Origin: Streptococcus suis
Lineage (GTDB): Bacteria > Bacillota > Bacilli > Lactobacillales > Streptococcaceae
Direction: 5' to 3'
DNA: 64,000 nt
Assembly (NCBI GenBank): GCA_002831545.1
Contig: CP025095.1
Coordinates: forward strand, 2,108,001-2,172,000
In this document: piece by piece, positions 46,711 to 56,050 of the stretch
Numbering within the stretch: position 1 is the first letter of the stretch
Layout of the letters: each line of letters opens with the position of its first letter
Notes under the pieces: generated by a model
The model's database searches: none
Told to the model about the DNA's origin: nothing
What the model saw: the letters and a program-made list of their open reading frames with translations, nothing else
Translations under genes and position numbers: made by a program

Positions 46711-47250
46711 ATGAATTCTAAACGTCAAACACTTAACTTTATTACGATGCTGGCAGCTCAGGCAGTTGTCATTTCTTTGATTGAACGACTCATCACCCCC
46801 CCATTTGCTTTTGCTCCAGGTGCCAAGTTAGGACTGGGAAATTTGATTAGCTTAATTGCTATTTTTACCCTCCCTACCAAAGATAGTCTAAAGGTTGTCG
46901 CACTACGCTTGCTCATCTCAACCTTTCTGGGAGGCACCTTTTCCACATTCCTCTATGGCTTTGCTGGAACAACACTGAGTTATGTAGGAATGCTCTCTGC
47001 CAAGCAGCTCGGTCCAAACCGTGTCAGTCCTATTGGAATTTCTATTCTGGGTGGGATGTTGCACAATCTTGGTCAGCTTCTTGTTTTTGCTACCATCGCC
47101 CGTTCTTTCTATGTACTGAACTACCTGCCAATCCTCGCTTTTACAGGAATTTTATCAGGCTTATTGGTCGGACTGGCTGCTACCTACCTCCTCCAAAAGG
47201 TCGGACCTTTACGTCACTATCATCAACAAGTCTTAGCAGAATGGAAATAA
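46711..47250 (+). CDS. eetB: Gx-family membrane protein, EetB-like
   Basis: A 179-residue protein with about five to six membrane helices and the family opening PPFAFAPGAKLGLGNLISL, as in proteins once annotated heptaprenyl diphosphate synthase component I and now called the Gx transporter family, related to ECF S-components. In Listeria EetB of this family partners EetA. It diverges from ndh2 and ends in its own terminator. The start ATG has a weak ribosome site (AGAAAGAG further upstream). Confidence 0.82.
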   Translation: MNSKRQTLNFITMLAAQAVVISLIERLITPPFAFAPGAKLGLGNLISLIAIFTLPTKDSLKVVALRLLISTFLGGTFSTFLYGFAGTTLSYVGMLSAKQLGPNRVSPIGISILGGMLHNLGQLLVFATIARSFYVLNYLPILAFTGILSGLLVGLAATYLLQKVGPLRHYHQQVLAEWK

Positions 47251-47276
47251 ATCTCCCTAGGTTAACTAAGGAGATT
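47250..47276 (+). terminator. Terminator after eetB
   Basis: AATCTCC / GGAGATT hairpin with a 13-nt loop then CTTTTT; the first base belongs to the eetB stop codon. Confidence 0.75.
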
Positions 47277-47512
47277 CTTTTTATGGTCCGCACTACTTTT
47301 TCATTACCCATAATAATTTCCCCATAATCCTGGTGTCACAAATAAAATGAGCCACCTCATATAAACACCACTTATAAAATCCATGGTAATAAAAAATAAT
47401 GAAGCTTTCAAGAAGAGAAAAATTCAGGTTCTTTGCGTGTTTTAGTCGTACATTTTCTTTCTTTTGTGCTACAATATCTTCATCTTTTATTTTTTTGAGA
47501 AAAGGTAGAATT

Positions 47513-48862
47513 ATGTCACCATTTAGGATCAAACTTTCTCCCAGTCAGCGAATCATTATCAGTTTCTTATTCGTGATTCTGACTGGATCAATTTTACTAA
47601 GTCTTCCCATCTCACAAATCAGCACCTCTACAGCAAGTTATTGGGATCATCTCTTCACATCTGTCTCCATGGTTTGTGTGACAGGGCTATTTACCAAAGC
47701 CGTTGCTGAAACCTATTCTACTTTTGGACAGATTATCTGTATGATGCTAATCCAAATTGGTGGTTTGAGCTTGATAGGATTCATCGGTCTCTTCGCTTTA
47801 CGCGGTGGTCGTAAAATGAATTTCATCAATATGGCGACCTTACAAGAGGCTCTAAACCGATCTGACACAAAATATTTTCGTAACTTCCTCAAATCAGCTT
47901 TTGGTTTTACCTTGGCGGTCGAAGCCTTTGGAGCCCTCTTACTGTCCTTTCATTTTGTACCTGAATTTGGATGGGCGAGAGGTTTATTTACCTCGATTTT
48001 CGTAGCTATATCAGCCTTTTGTAATGCAGGTTTTGATAATTTTGGCGCAACTAGCATCATGCGCTATGTGGATAATCCTCTAATCAACATAACATTAGCC
48101 AGTCTCATTATTATGGGAGGTCTTGGATTCTCGGTTTGGTTTGACCTTCAGACACAAATCGGGCAAAAACGTAGCCTACGAAAACTAGGGTTCCATACAA
48201 AGATTGTTCTAGGTCTAACAGCTACTATACTAACCCTCGGAACTCTAACAACCTTACTCACCGAATGGAATAACCCTTCTACTATCGGGCAACTATCATT
48301 TGGTCATAAATTATTAGCCAGCTTTTTCCAGACGGTCACCATGCGAACCGCTGGTTTTGCCAGTATCGACTACACGAAGGCTGAACCAATCACCCTCTTG
48401 CTCTATATCTTTCAGATGATGCTTGGCGGGGCCCCAGGTGGAACAGCCGGCGGTATTAAAATAACCGCCTTCCTAACCTTAGTACTCTATGCTCGTAGTG
48501 AAATTCTCGGCCTCCCTCATACCAACTTTATGGGACGAACCATTGATAACCTCAGCATCCGCAAAGCTTTTGCGACATTCTCAGTCTTCCTGCTTATGTT
48601 TATCATAGGACTCTTCGCACTTGCCTTAACAGATGACCGACAACCACTTCTATTTTTAATGTTCGAGGTCATGTCAGCACTAGCCACTGTGGGTGTTACA
48701 GCAAATCTGACCCCAAGCCTAACCATGGCCGGTCAAGCAGTCATTATGGCGCTCATGTTCTTCGGCCGTATCGGTCCACTTTCTATTCTCGCAAGCCTTT
48801 CTGTTCGAAAATTATCTAAAACCGAAAGTCTTCAATACGCAAAATCATCTATGCTTGTTTAA
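47513..48862 (+). CDS. ktrB: Potassium channel subunit KtrB (TrkH family)
   Basis: Membrane subunit of a Ktr/Trk K+ uptake system. The 449-residue protein has the repeated membrane-pore-membrane units with filter-like glycines in SVCVTGLFTKA, SAFCNAGFDNFG, TMRTAGFASID and SALATVGVTANLT. ATG 47513 follows AAAGGTAG; a longer frame upstream lacks a ribosome site. An extended -10 (TGCTACAAT, 47467-47475) lies upstream. Paired with ktrA 11 bp downstream. Confidence 0.92.
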   Translation: MSPFRIKLSPSQRIIISFLFVILTGSILLSLPISQISTSTASYWDHLFTSVSMVCVTGLFTKAVAETYSTFGQIICMMLIQIGGLSLIGFIGLFALRGGRKMNFINMATLQEALNRSDTKYFRNFLKSAFGFTLAVEAFGALLLSFHFVPEFGWARGLFTSIFVAISAFCNAGFDNFGATSIMRYVDNPLINITLASLIIMGGLGFSVWFDLQTQIGQKRSLRKLGFHTKIVLGLTATILTLGTLTTLLTEWNNPSTIGQLSFGHKLLASFFQTVTMRTAGFASIDYTKAEPITLLLYIFQMMLGGAPGGTAGGIKITAFLTLVLYARSEILGLPHTNFMGRTIDNLSIRKAFATFSVFLLMFIIGLFALALTDDRQPLLFLMFEVMSALATVGVTANLTPSLTMAGQAVIMALMFFGRIGPLSILASLSVRKLSKTESLQYAKSSMLV

Positions 48863-48873
48863 AAGGAGAAATC

Positions 48874-49539
48874 ATGCCAAACTATACTATCGGAATTCTC
48901 GGCCTGGGAGTTTTTGGTACTACCATTGCAAAAACATTACACAATTACGATTGCAATATCATTGCTATTGATAATCATGAGCAACGTATCAATCATCTAG
49001 AACCTATTCTCACGCGCGGTATTGTCGGAGACATTACCGATCGCTCGCTCCTACGTGCAGCAGGAATCGGTAACTGCGATGCTGTTGTTGTAGCTACTGG
49101 CGAAAACTTGGAATCCAGTGTCCTTGCTGTTATGCATAGCAAGGTCCTAGGCGTTCCTATGGTCATTGCCAAAGTCAAAGGAACAACTGCGAAAGAAGTC
49201 CTTCTCCGTGTTGGTGCTGACAAGGTCATTTCTCCTGAACGCGAAACAGGTATTTCCCTAGCAAAACAATTACTCCACCGCGACACAACCAGCCTTTTTG
49301 AGCTTGACGGTAATGTTTCCATTGTTGAGTTTCACCCGCCAGTAAAATGGATTGGCAAAACACTCGGCGAATTAAAACTCCGCCAACACTATAAACTCAA
49401 TATTATCGGTTACCGAAGTGGCAAAAATCAGGAATTAAACATCCAACTGACTCCTGACTATGTCTTCAAATCTGACGAACTCATCTTAGCAGTAACAGAC
49501 CATAATACTGTCGATCATTTTGAAGAGCTGACAAATTAA
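48874..49539 (+). CDS. ktrA: Potassium uptake regulatory subunit KtrA (TrkA family)
   Basis: Cytosolic gating ring subunit that binds nucleotides and opens KtrB. The 221-residue protein has RCK_N with GILGLGVFGTTIAKTL and IAIDNHEQRI, and an RCK_C (TrkA_C) domain from about 135 (FHPPVKWIGKTLGELKLRQHY). RCK_C domains in streptococci can bind c-di-AMP; this cannot be judged here. AAAAGGAG precedes the ATG. The stop abuts a RUP-like repeat. Confidence 0.92.
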   Translation: MPNYTIGILGLGVFGTTIAKTLHNYDCNIIAIDNHEQRINHLEPILTRGIVGDITDRSLLRAAGIGNCDAVVVATGENLESSVLAVMHSKVLGVPMVIAKVKGTTAKEVLLRVGADKVISPERETGISLAKQLLHRDTTSLFELDGNVSIVEFHPPVKWIGKTLGELKLRQHYKLNIIGYRSGKNQELNIQLTPDYVFKSDELILAVTDHNTVDHFEELTN

Positions 49540-49745
49540 TACTCAATGAAAATCAAAAACAGACTAGCTCCAAAGGTTTGGGGAACCTTTGGAGATTGGA
49601 GATAGGGCGAACGTAGTTCGTTACTACTTACGCAGATAGAACCCTGTTACTATTTTGTTTCAAGGTAACAGGCTGAAAGGCTCCACTGGAGCCTTTCACT
49701 CATCAAATCAAGTCAACAACGTCTGATTTTGATTTTCGAAGAGTA
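49540..49745. repeat. RUP-like miniature element (about 206 bp) bounded by TA
   Basis: The ends are inverted repeats TACTCAATGAAAATCAAAA and, on the other strand, TACTCTTCGAAAATCAAAA, both followed by (A/T)CAGAC. They resemble the IS630 ends in this window (TACTCAACAAAAATCAAAA) and the pneumococcal RUP ends as I remember them. The interior carries hairpins CCAAAGGTTTGGGGAACCTTTGG and GCGAACGTAGTTCG joined by AGATTGGAGATAGG, the same grammar as the composite repeats. No coding capacity, so it would need an IS630 transposase in trans. Confidence 0.85.
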
Positions 49746-49802
49746 TAAATAACAAATTTACGCCCTATACTCCGTTTTCAGGAGAAATATTTTATCCCTA
49801 GA

Positions 49803-49836
49803 AAGCCTACTAGACTATCATTTATCTAGTGGGCTT
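49803..49836 (+). promoter_or_regulatory. Leader hairpin upstream of the MATE gene
   Basis: A 12-bp stem AAGCCTACTAGA / TCTAGTGGGCTT (one G-T wobble) with a 10-nt loop lies 14 nt before the AAAAGGAGAG ribosome site. No T-run follows, so it is more likely an mRNA structure or protein site than a terminator. Role unknown. Confidence 0.5.
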
Positions 49837-49859
49837 ATCATCTGTCAAAAGGAGAGATT

Positions 49860-51197
49860 ATGAATGATTTAACCAAAGGAAAGCCGATTGCGGTCATCTT
49901 ACAATTCGCTATTCCCTTGTTGATTGGATCTTTTTTTCAACTGGCCTATAATTTTGCTGATTCCATGATTGTAGGGCATACTTTGGGAAAGGATGCCTTT
50001 GCAAGTGTCGGTTCGACAGCTAGCCTGATTTTTTTAATCATCGGTTTTGCCCAAGGTGTTACCAATGGATTAACCATTATTTCTGCCCAACGCTTTGGAG
50101 CTGGCGACTTAGAGGGGCTTAAAAAATCTTTTGTCCACGGACTCTTCTACGCTTCCCTCATCAGCCTTTTACTAACAGTCTCAGCCTTAGCTTTTTTGAA
50201 ACCTATCTTGGTCTTAATGCAAACACCTGTGAGTATCATCGACCACTCCCATGCCTTTCTAACGGCCATGTTTGGAGGATTGACCTTTACTATTTTTTAT
50301 AATTTCCTGTCTTCAGCCCTACGCAGTCTCGGAAACTCTAAAACACCTCTACTGGCTCTAGTTATCGCTTGTTTAATCAATATCGGTCTGGATTTTTTCT
50401 TTATCTTAGTTATGAACTGGGGCGTTTTCGGAGCTGGCTTTGCAACTATCCTTGCCCAAGCCTGTTCGGTCCTCTTTCTTATTTTTTACATTATCCACAA
50501 GGTACCTCACTATCATATCGGACTAGCTGATTTAAAATTGGATAGAGGTAATCTCAAGAAACATGCCCAGCTTGCTTTTCCAATGGGATTTCAAGCCAGT
50601 ATTATCGCCATCGGAGCCATGACCTTGCAGTTTATGGTCAACCAACTAGGAACAGACGCCATCGCCGCCCAGGCCATTGCCCTTCGTACTGACCAGTTGG
50701 CTATGCTGCCCATGGTCAATCTGGGATTGGCTATCGCAACCTTTACTGCTCAGAACTACGGTGCCAAGCTCTATGACCGTATTCGAGAAGGAGTGCGCCA
50801 CTCATTACTCCTCAGCATTGCTTGGGCCATTGTATTTGCGGTCATTCTCATCTTGGGCAATCGCTTCTTCTCTGGTCTCTTTCTGCCAAATGCCAGTCAA
50901 ACAGTGCTGGACTTGGCTCTTGTTTACTACATCATTAACGGCTCTTGTTACTGGATTGTTGCTTCCCTCTTTATTCTTCGTAGCTTTATTCAGGGACTTG
51001 GCAAGGGCTTTATCCCAACACTAGCAGGCTTTGGAGAATTGATTTTCCGTGCTATCGTAGCCGTTCTGGGCATGCAGTATTTCGGCTTCTATGGAACCGC
51101 CGCCGCTAACCCCGCCGCCTGGATTGGTAGTATCATCGTCCTGATTCCAAGTTCCATCATCTTTATGAAAAAATTAAAAGCTGGACAAAGTATATAA
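49860..51197 (+). CDS. MATE-family multidrug/metabolite exporter
   Basis: A 445-residue, 12-helix cation-coupled exporter of the NorM/DinF-related branch (two MatE domains: about 16-176 and 240-400). Features are LIGSFFQLAYNFADSMIVGH at the N-terminus and ALRSLGNSKTPLLALV. The substrate is not predictable. AAAGGAGAG precedes the ATG. Preceded by a RUP-like element and a leader hairpin, followed by a terminator. Confidence 0.88.
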   Translation: MNDLTKGKPIAVILQFAIPLLIGSFFQLAYNFADSMIVGHTLGKDAFASVGSTASLIFLIIGFAQGVTNGLTIISAQRFGAGDLEGLKKSFVHGLFYASLISLLLTVSALAFLKPILVLMQTPVSIIDHSHAFLTAMFGGLTFTIFYNFLSSALRSLGNSKTPLLALVIACLINIGLDFFFILVMNWGVFGAGFATILAQACSVLFLIFYIIHKVPHYHIGLADLKLDRGNLKKHAQLAFPMGFQASIIAIGAMTLQFMVNQLGTDAIAAQAIALRTDQLAMLPMVNLGLAIATFTAQNYGAKLYDRIREGVRHSLLLSIAWAIVFAVILILGNRFFSGLFLPNASQTVLDLALVYYIINGSCYWIVASLFILRSFIQGLGKGFIPTLAGFGELIFRAIVAVLGMQYFGFYGTAAANPAAWIGSIIVLIPSSIIFMKKLKAGQSI

Positions 51198-51200
51198 AGA

Positions 51201-51227
51201 AAACGCATGAAGCTCTCATGCGTTTTT
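51201..51227 (+). terminator. Terminator after the MATE gene
   Basis: AAACGCATGA-AGCTC-TCATGCGTTT hairpin followed by TTTTT. The stop codon of the interrupted minus-strand gene lies inside it. Confidence 0.88.
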
Positions 51228-51367
51228 AAAATAATATTTTCGTAGGAATTGGATAAGCACAGCTTGCCAAAGGAGTACATAGCTGATACCTAAGAGGATT
51301 GCCAGGCCTCTATGCCAATTCACATCTGATACTATTCAAAAAACAAAAACTAACCTATAATAGATTT

Positions 51368-51880
51368 ATGAAACTTACTATCGAACAAACGAAAGAATTA
51401 AAAACTTATTTGAAAGATAAAACCTATTCTCCATTTCATAGACGACTTCAAGTTATCTTGTTCAGAGCAGAAGGTCTTAGCTATAAGGAAATCACTAACC
51501 TCATCGGCTATTCAAAGTATACAATCTGGTCCTTACAGCGCAAGTACGAACTTGAGGGGATTTCAGCTCTAGTAAGAGAAACGCGAGGTGGACGGAACCG
51601 TCAATATTTAACCCTTCAAGAAGAGGAAGCGTTTCTAAAAGAACAGTTAACAGCCTCACTAAATGGCGAATTTGTGACGATAAACTCTCTCTATGAAGCT
51701 TATCAGAAACGGGTTGGACACCCTACGACCAAGGAAGGATTCTATGCCATTCTTAAACGCCATGGTTGGCGCAAAGTGACGCCAAGACCAGAACACCCTA
51801 AAAAAGCAGACGCCGAAACGATTCTAGCGTCTAAAAATAAAATCTTCATTCACGAAAACAGGAAAGCGCTTCAAGAATAG
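51368..51880 (+). CDS. IS630 transposase, upstream frame (orfA), copy 2
   Basis: Same 170 residues as in copy 1: two helix-turn-helix regions for binding the element ends, ending after the A-rich shift region near 51831-51843. Start ATG 51368 lies 36 bp from the element end. Confidence 0.88.
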   Translation: MKLTIEQTKELKTYLKDKTYSPFHRRLQVILFRAEGLSYKEITNLIGYSKYTIWSLQRKYELEGISALVRETRGGRNRQYLTLQEEEAFLKEQLTASLNGEFVTINSLYEAYQKRVGHPTTKEGFYAILKRHGWRKVTPRPEHPKKADAETILASKNKIFIHENRKALQE

Positions 51881-51905
51881 TCGTCGCTATCATAAAGTCA
51901 GGCTA

Positions 51906-52403
51906 ATGTATCAAGATGAGGCGGGTTTCGGTCGGATCAGTAAAATTGGGAAGGCCTGGGCACCAAAAGGGGTGAGACCGCATGTACATAGTCACTATAT
52001 TCGTGAGTATCGCTATTGCTATGGTGCTGTTGATGCCCATACAGGAGAGTCCTTCTTCATTATCGCTGGGGGCTGTAATACAGATTGGATGAATGTTTTT
52101 CTCAAACAACTATCTGAAGCTTATCCTGACGATTATATTTTATTAGTGATGGACAATGCCGTTTGGCATAAATCAAGTACCTTAGAGAAACCACATAATA
52201 TTGGTTTTGAGTTTATTCCTCCCTATACTCCTGAAATGAATCCAATTGAACAAGTTTGGGCTGAGATTCGAAAGAGAGGGTTTAAGAATAAAGCTTTTAA
52301 AACACTAGACGATGTGATAAACAAGCTTCAAGAAGTAATACGAGAGTTAGATTGGTCTATTTTAAAACCAATTGTTAGTAGACAATGGTTTAAAAACACT
52401 TGA
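51906..52403 (+). CDS. IS630 transposase, downstream frame with DDE core (orfB), copy 2
   Basis: Same 165 residues as in copy 1, with catalytic Asp (YQDEAGF), Asp (VMDNAVWH) and Glu (NPIEQVW). Its frame is open upstream past the orfA stop, so a +1 shift in the overlap near 51831-51880 would give a fused transposase of about 340 residues. Confidence 0.88.
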   Translation: MYQDEAGFGRISKIGKAWAPKGVRPHVHSHYIREYRYCYGAVDAHTGESFFIIAGGCNTDWMNVFLKQLSEAYPDDYILLVMDNAVWHKSSTLEKPHNIGFEFIPPYTPEMNPIEQVWAEIRKRGFKNKAFKTLDDVINKLQEVIRELDWSILKPIVSRQWFKNT

Positions 52404-52751
52404 CTGGTTTGCTTTTGATTTTTGTTGAGTATGAAATGAAACTGACCAAAATGGAGAAAAGTAGAATGGTTACTACCATAATCTTGTCCCTCTTAGATCC
52501 CCACGGTAAATACTCTGACAATTGTTTTTCAGGATACTTTTTGACTTCTTGATGTAGGGAATAGCTTAGGCCCAGACCAACTCCTGTTGCCTCAACAATT
52601 CCAGAAAAGTACATAAAAGGCAGTAAGAAACAAGAGAAAATAGAGTAGTTTTTTCATGACAAAGCCCTCCTGAGCCTATTTATCTATATACATTTTATCA
52701 TTTATGAATCGAATGAACAAGTAAATATATGTTCTCAAAAGCACAAAAAAA

Positions 52752-52772
52752 AAGACTAGAAAACCTAGTCTT
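52752..52772 (-). terminator. Terminator of the glyQS operon
   Basis: AAGACTAG / CTAGTCTT hairpin followed by a long T run on the minus strand (TTTTTTTTT), after the DUF896 gene. Confidence 0.88.
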
Positions 52773-52795
52773 TCCTTGTTTATTATCATTTATTC

Positions 52796-53053
52796 TTAGG
52801 AATTTGGATCATCCAAACTACGTCCGTGCAAGCCTTTTTCACGTTGGACTTGGCGGAGTTTCTCAGGTGTCACATCATTGCCATCTTCATCGACGACCTT
52901 GATACCTTCGATGTGGGCACGCACGCTACGGCGGTAGCCCTCGATGTACTCCTCACGAAGAGCTGCCTGTTCCTGCAACTCCTCTTCTGTCAAGCCTTCC
53001 GCTTTTTTCTTTTTAGCCAATTCATTGATACGATCAATTTTTGCTTGTTCCAT
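52796..53053 (-). CDS. DUF896 (YnzC-like) protein
   Basis: An 85-residue soluble helical protein with the family pattern [40 protein letters not shown] and a polar tail. In Bacillus YnzC/DUF896 is a small helical protein linked to the SOS region, function unclear. Here it is the last gene of the glycyl-tRNA synthetase operon, 9 bp after glyS. Confidence 0.88.
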   Translation of the reverse strand: MEQAKIDRINELAKKKKAEGLTEEELQEQAALREEYIEGYRRSVRAHIEGIKVVDEDGNDVTPEKLRQVQREKGLHGRSLDDPNS

Positions 53054-53062
53054 ATTTGCCTC

Positions 53063-55099
53063 CTACTTGCTATTCAAGAGATTGAAGATCGCCACAGCAC
53101 TTGCCTTATCCGCCAAGGCTTTCAAGAGAGCCAAGCGGTTGGCTTTGACTGCCGCGTCTTCTACCATGACCATAGTGTTGTCGAAGAAGGCCGCGATGAC
53201 TGGGCTGAGAGCAAAGAGCTTGTCCAAGTTGCCCGCCATATCTTCTGTCAACTCCAAGCCAGCCACTGCTGCAGCAAGGGCTTTTTCCTGGTCGTTCTCG
53301 AAGAGGGCCTCGTCAATCGCAGTCGCCTCCGCCTTTTCAGCCAAGTTGAAGACCCGTGACAAGTTTTCCACGGCTTCCTTGTAGTCAGCCTCTTTTGATT
53401 TTTGGAAAATAGCAGAGCTGGCTGCCAGTTGTAGTCTGACCACAAAGGTTGAGCTAGCAAGCACAGCCTCACGGATGTCTTTCGGAATGGCCTTATCCAT
53501 CATCTTCTCTACACGGGCACGGATAAAGTCCATCACAGCTGGCTGGTTGTCATAAGTCAAGCTGGCAAAGTTCAAGCTGTACAACTCCGCAATCAACTGA
53601 TCCAATGGAATTTCCCAGCCAAAGGCTTCCAATATCCGCACGATACCCTGTGTCGCACGACGAAGAGCGTAAGGGTCGTTTGAACCAGACGGAATCAAGC
53701 CAACTGAGAAGAAGGATAGGAGGGTATCAAATTTATCAGCCAGTGCCAAGACCGCACCGACCTTGCTTTCAGGCAATTCGCCTTCTGCTGAGTTTGGCAA
53801 GTAGTGCTCACGGATTGCTGCTGCCACCGCAGGTTTTTCCCCTGCAAGAAGGGCATACTTCTCACCCATAATCCCTTGCAATTCATCAAACTCGCCGACC
53901 ATTCCTGTCAAGAGGTCAAACTTATAGATGTCCGCCGCACGTGCCACATCTGCTTTTTCATCCGCAGACAAGCCTGCCAAGTCAGCCAGTTTTTCTGCGA
54001 TGACTTTTGTGCGTGCCATGTGCTCGTAAAGCGAGCCGATTTTCTCATGGAAGGTCACGACTTTTAGGCGTTCCACCAAGTCAGCAATCTTGAGTTTTTG
54101 GTCTTCACGCCAGAAGAATTCACCATCTTCCAAACGAGCCACCAAGACTTTTTCATTTCCTTTGATGACATTGTCAAGGTACTGGTCATTCCCGTTACGA
54201 ACGGAGATGAAGTTTGGCAAGAGTTTACCAGACTTATCCCGCACCACGAAGTAACGTTGGTGATTTTTCATAGAAGTAACCAGAACCTCCTCTGGTACTT
54301 CCAAGTATTTGGTGTCAAAAGAACCCATGAAGGCAGTTGGGTACTCGACCAGGTTGAGAACTTCATTGAGCAGGTCTTCATCAATCTCAACTGTCACATT
54401 GTGTTTGTCCTCGATAGCCTTGATTTGCTCAACAATCATATTTTGACGCTCTGCGGGGTCTGTAATGACAAACTGTGCACGCAAGTCTGCCTCGTATGAA
54501 TCTGCACTTGCAATCTCTGTTTCATTTCCAAGGAAACGATGACCTCGGCTGATGCGAGCGGATGAAATGTCCAAGAAATCCATATCCAATGCCTCGTCGT
54601 CCAAGAGAACGGTCAAGGTGTGGACAGGACGGATGTAGGCGAATTTATTGGACGCCCAGTTCATGCTGACAGGGAAGCTCATAGCCTTCAAGACCTCTGG
54701 AATGGCCGCCAGAACGGTCTTAGCTGGCTGACCCGCTTCATGCTTGGTCACATAGACATACTCTTCGCCCTTGATTTCGCGGAATTCGATGTCCGCTGTC
54801 GTCAAGCCTTTGCCACGGACAAAGCCTTCTGCAGCTTTAGTGAAGTTCCCGTCTGCATCCAAGGCAATCTTCTTAGCAGGACCCTTGAAATCTTCTGTAA
54901 GATCAGTCTGCTGGTCTGCCAAACCACGGACACGAACAGCCAAACGGCGTGGCGTTGAAAAGACATCAATGCTGTCAAAAGCCAAGCGATTGTCTGTCAA
55001 AAAGGTTGCCATGCGATCACGCAACTGGTGCATGGCTGGGGTTACGATGTAGGCAGGAATTTCTTCCAAGCCAAGTTCAACAAGTAAATTCTTTGTCAT
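53063..55099 (-). CDS. glyS: Glycyl-tRNA synthetase beta subunit
   Basis: The 678-residue tRNA-binding subunit of the bacterial alpha2beta2 enzyme. The family N-terminus is clear ([22 protein letters not shown]), followed by HD-like and anticodon-binding (DALR-type) regions at the C-terminus ([35 protein letters not shown]). Its ATG overlaps the glyQ stop by 1 bp. Full length, no lesion. Confidence 0.95.
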   Translation of the reverse strand: MTKNLLVELGLEEIPAYIVTPAMHQLRDRMATFLTDNRLAFDSIDVFSTPRRLAVRVRGLADQQTDLTEDFKGPAKKIALDADGNFTKAAEGFVRGKGLTTADIEFREIKGEEYVYVTKHEAGQPAKTVLAAIPEVLKAMSFPVSMNWASNKFAYIRPVHTLTVLLDDEALDMDFLDISSARISRGHRFLGNETEIASADSYEADLRAQFVITDPAERQNMIVEQIKAIEDKHNVTVEIDEDLLNEVLNLVEYPTAFMGSFDTKYLEVPEEVLVTSMKNHQRYFVVRDKSGKLLPNFISVRNGNDQYLDNVIKGNEKVLVARLEDGEFFWREDQKLKIADLVERLKVVTFHEKIGSLYEHMARTKVIAEKLADLAGLSADEKADVARAADIYKFDLLTGMVGEFDELQGIMGEKYALLAGEKPAVAAAIREHYLPNSAEGELPESKVGAVLALADKFDTLLSFFSVGLIPSGSNDPYALRRATQGIVRILEAFGWEIPLDQLIAELYSLNFASLTYDNQPAVMDFIRARVEKMMDKAIPKDIREAVLASSTFVVRLQLAASSAIFQKSKEADYKEAVENLSRVFNLAEKAEATAIDEALFENDQEKALAAAVAGLELTEDMAGNLDKLFALSPVIAAFFDNTMVMVEDAAVKANRLALLKALADKASAVAIFNLLNSK

Positions 55100-56016
55100 T
55101 ATTCTGCGTCCTCCTTCAACAATTCTGCTCGTGTTGCTTCGTCTAAAAGTGGGAAGCCAAGTTTCTTCCGCTCTGCCACAAAGGTTTTGGCAACGACACG
55201 GGCAAGGTTGCGGATACGGGCGATGTAGCCTGCACGCTCGGTTACAGACACGGCACCGCGGGCATCCAACAAGTTAAAGGTATGAGAACATTTGAGAACA
55301 TAGTCAAAGGCTGGGTGAACCAACCCCTCTTCCAAAGCCCGCTCTGCTTCTTTCTCAAACTTGGTAAAGTTTTCAAGGAGCATATCCTGGTCTGATACTT
55401 CAAAGGAGTATTTTGAATGCTCGTACTCCGGCTGAATAAAGATTTCGCCGTATTTAACACCGTCAGCCCACTCAATATCGTAAACGGAGTCAACCTCTTG
55501 AATATAGGAAGCCAAACGCTCCAAACCATAGGTTACTTCGGCTGTAACGGGGCCAGTCGCCAAGCCGCCAACCTGTTGGAAATAGGTAAACTGCGTGATT
55601 TCCATACCGTCCAACCAAACTTCCCAGCCCAGACCAGCTGATCCTGTTGATGGGTTTTCCCAGTTGTCCTCAACGAAGCGAATATCATGCTCCAAAGGAT
55701 TGATGCCCAAACGCTCCAAAGATTCCAAGTAAAGTTCTTGGATGTTAGAAGGCGACGGTTTCATCACCACTTGGAATTGGTGGTGCTGATACAAGCGGTT
55801 TGGATTTTCTCCGTAACGACCGTCAGCTGGACGACGAGATGGCTCCACATAAGCCGCATTCCATGGCTCAGGACCGATAGCACGCAAGAAGGTGTAAGGG
55901 CTCATAGTCCCCGCACCTTTTTCCGTATCATAAGCCTGCATGAGCAAGCACCCCTGCTCATTCCAAAATTGTTGTAAGGTTAAAATGATTTCTTGAAAAG
56001 TCAACTTCTTTGACAT
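55099..56016 (-). CDS. glyQ: Glycyl-tRNA synthetase alpha subunit
   Basis: The 305-residue catalytic class II subunit that activates glycine and charges tRNA-Gly. Motif-like blocks are [68 protein letters not shown] and [12 protein letters not shown]. It lies 34 bp after the DUF1398 gene and overlaps glyS. Confidence 0.96.
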   Translation of the reverse strand: MSKKLTFQEIILTLQQFWNEQGCLLMQAYDTEKGAGTMSPYTFLRAIGPEPWNAAYVEPSRRPADGRYGENPNRLYQHHQFQVVMKPSPSNIQELYLESLERLGINPLEHDIRFVEDNWENPSTGSAGLGWEVWLDGMEITQFTYFQQVGGLATGPVTAEVTYGLERLASYIQEVDSVYDIEWADGVKYGEIFIQPEYEHSKYSFEVSDQDMLLENFTKFEKEAERALEEGLVHPAFDYVLKCSHTFNLLDARGAVSVTERAGYIARIRNLARVVAKTFVAERKKLGFPLLDEATRAELLKEDAE

Positions 56017-56050
56017 ATTCTTCCTTCTTTCTATTTATATTGTAAAATTG

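Larger units (their letters stand above)
51332..52429 (+). mobile_element. IS630-family element, copy 2 (1098 bp)
   Basis: TA flanks at 51330-51331 and 52430-52431. Terminal repeats and length match copy 1 at 18206-19303 in the opposite orientation, and both ORF translations are identical. It interrupts a minus-strand membrane gene just downstream of the MATE gene. Confidence 0.93.
51216..52657 (-). pseudogene. Small membrane-protein gene interrupted by IS630 copy 2
   Basis: A strong GGAGGG site precedes ATG 52657 (MKKLLYFLLFLTAF). The frame then shifts by one at a TTTT run and continues MYFSGIVEATGVGLGLSYSL, through a helix IMVVTILLFSILVSFIS, to the insertion at 52431. Beyond the element the sequence ends with SDVNWHRGLAILLGISYVLL WQAVLIQFLRKYYFKNA (in two parts) and a stop at 51216. 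The frames before and after the element do not line up exactly, so at least one more indel exists. Original length would be about 115 residues. Family not recognised. Confidence 0.65.

Noticed and set aside
47293..47532. 79-residue minus-strand ORF upstream of ktrB
   Set aside because: It overlaps the ktrB promoter and start in antisense and has no ribosome site. Apart from the ktrB promoter the 47277-47512 interval shows nothing I can name.
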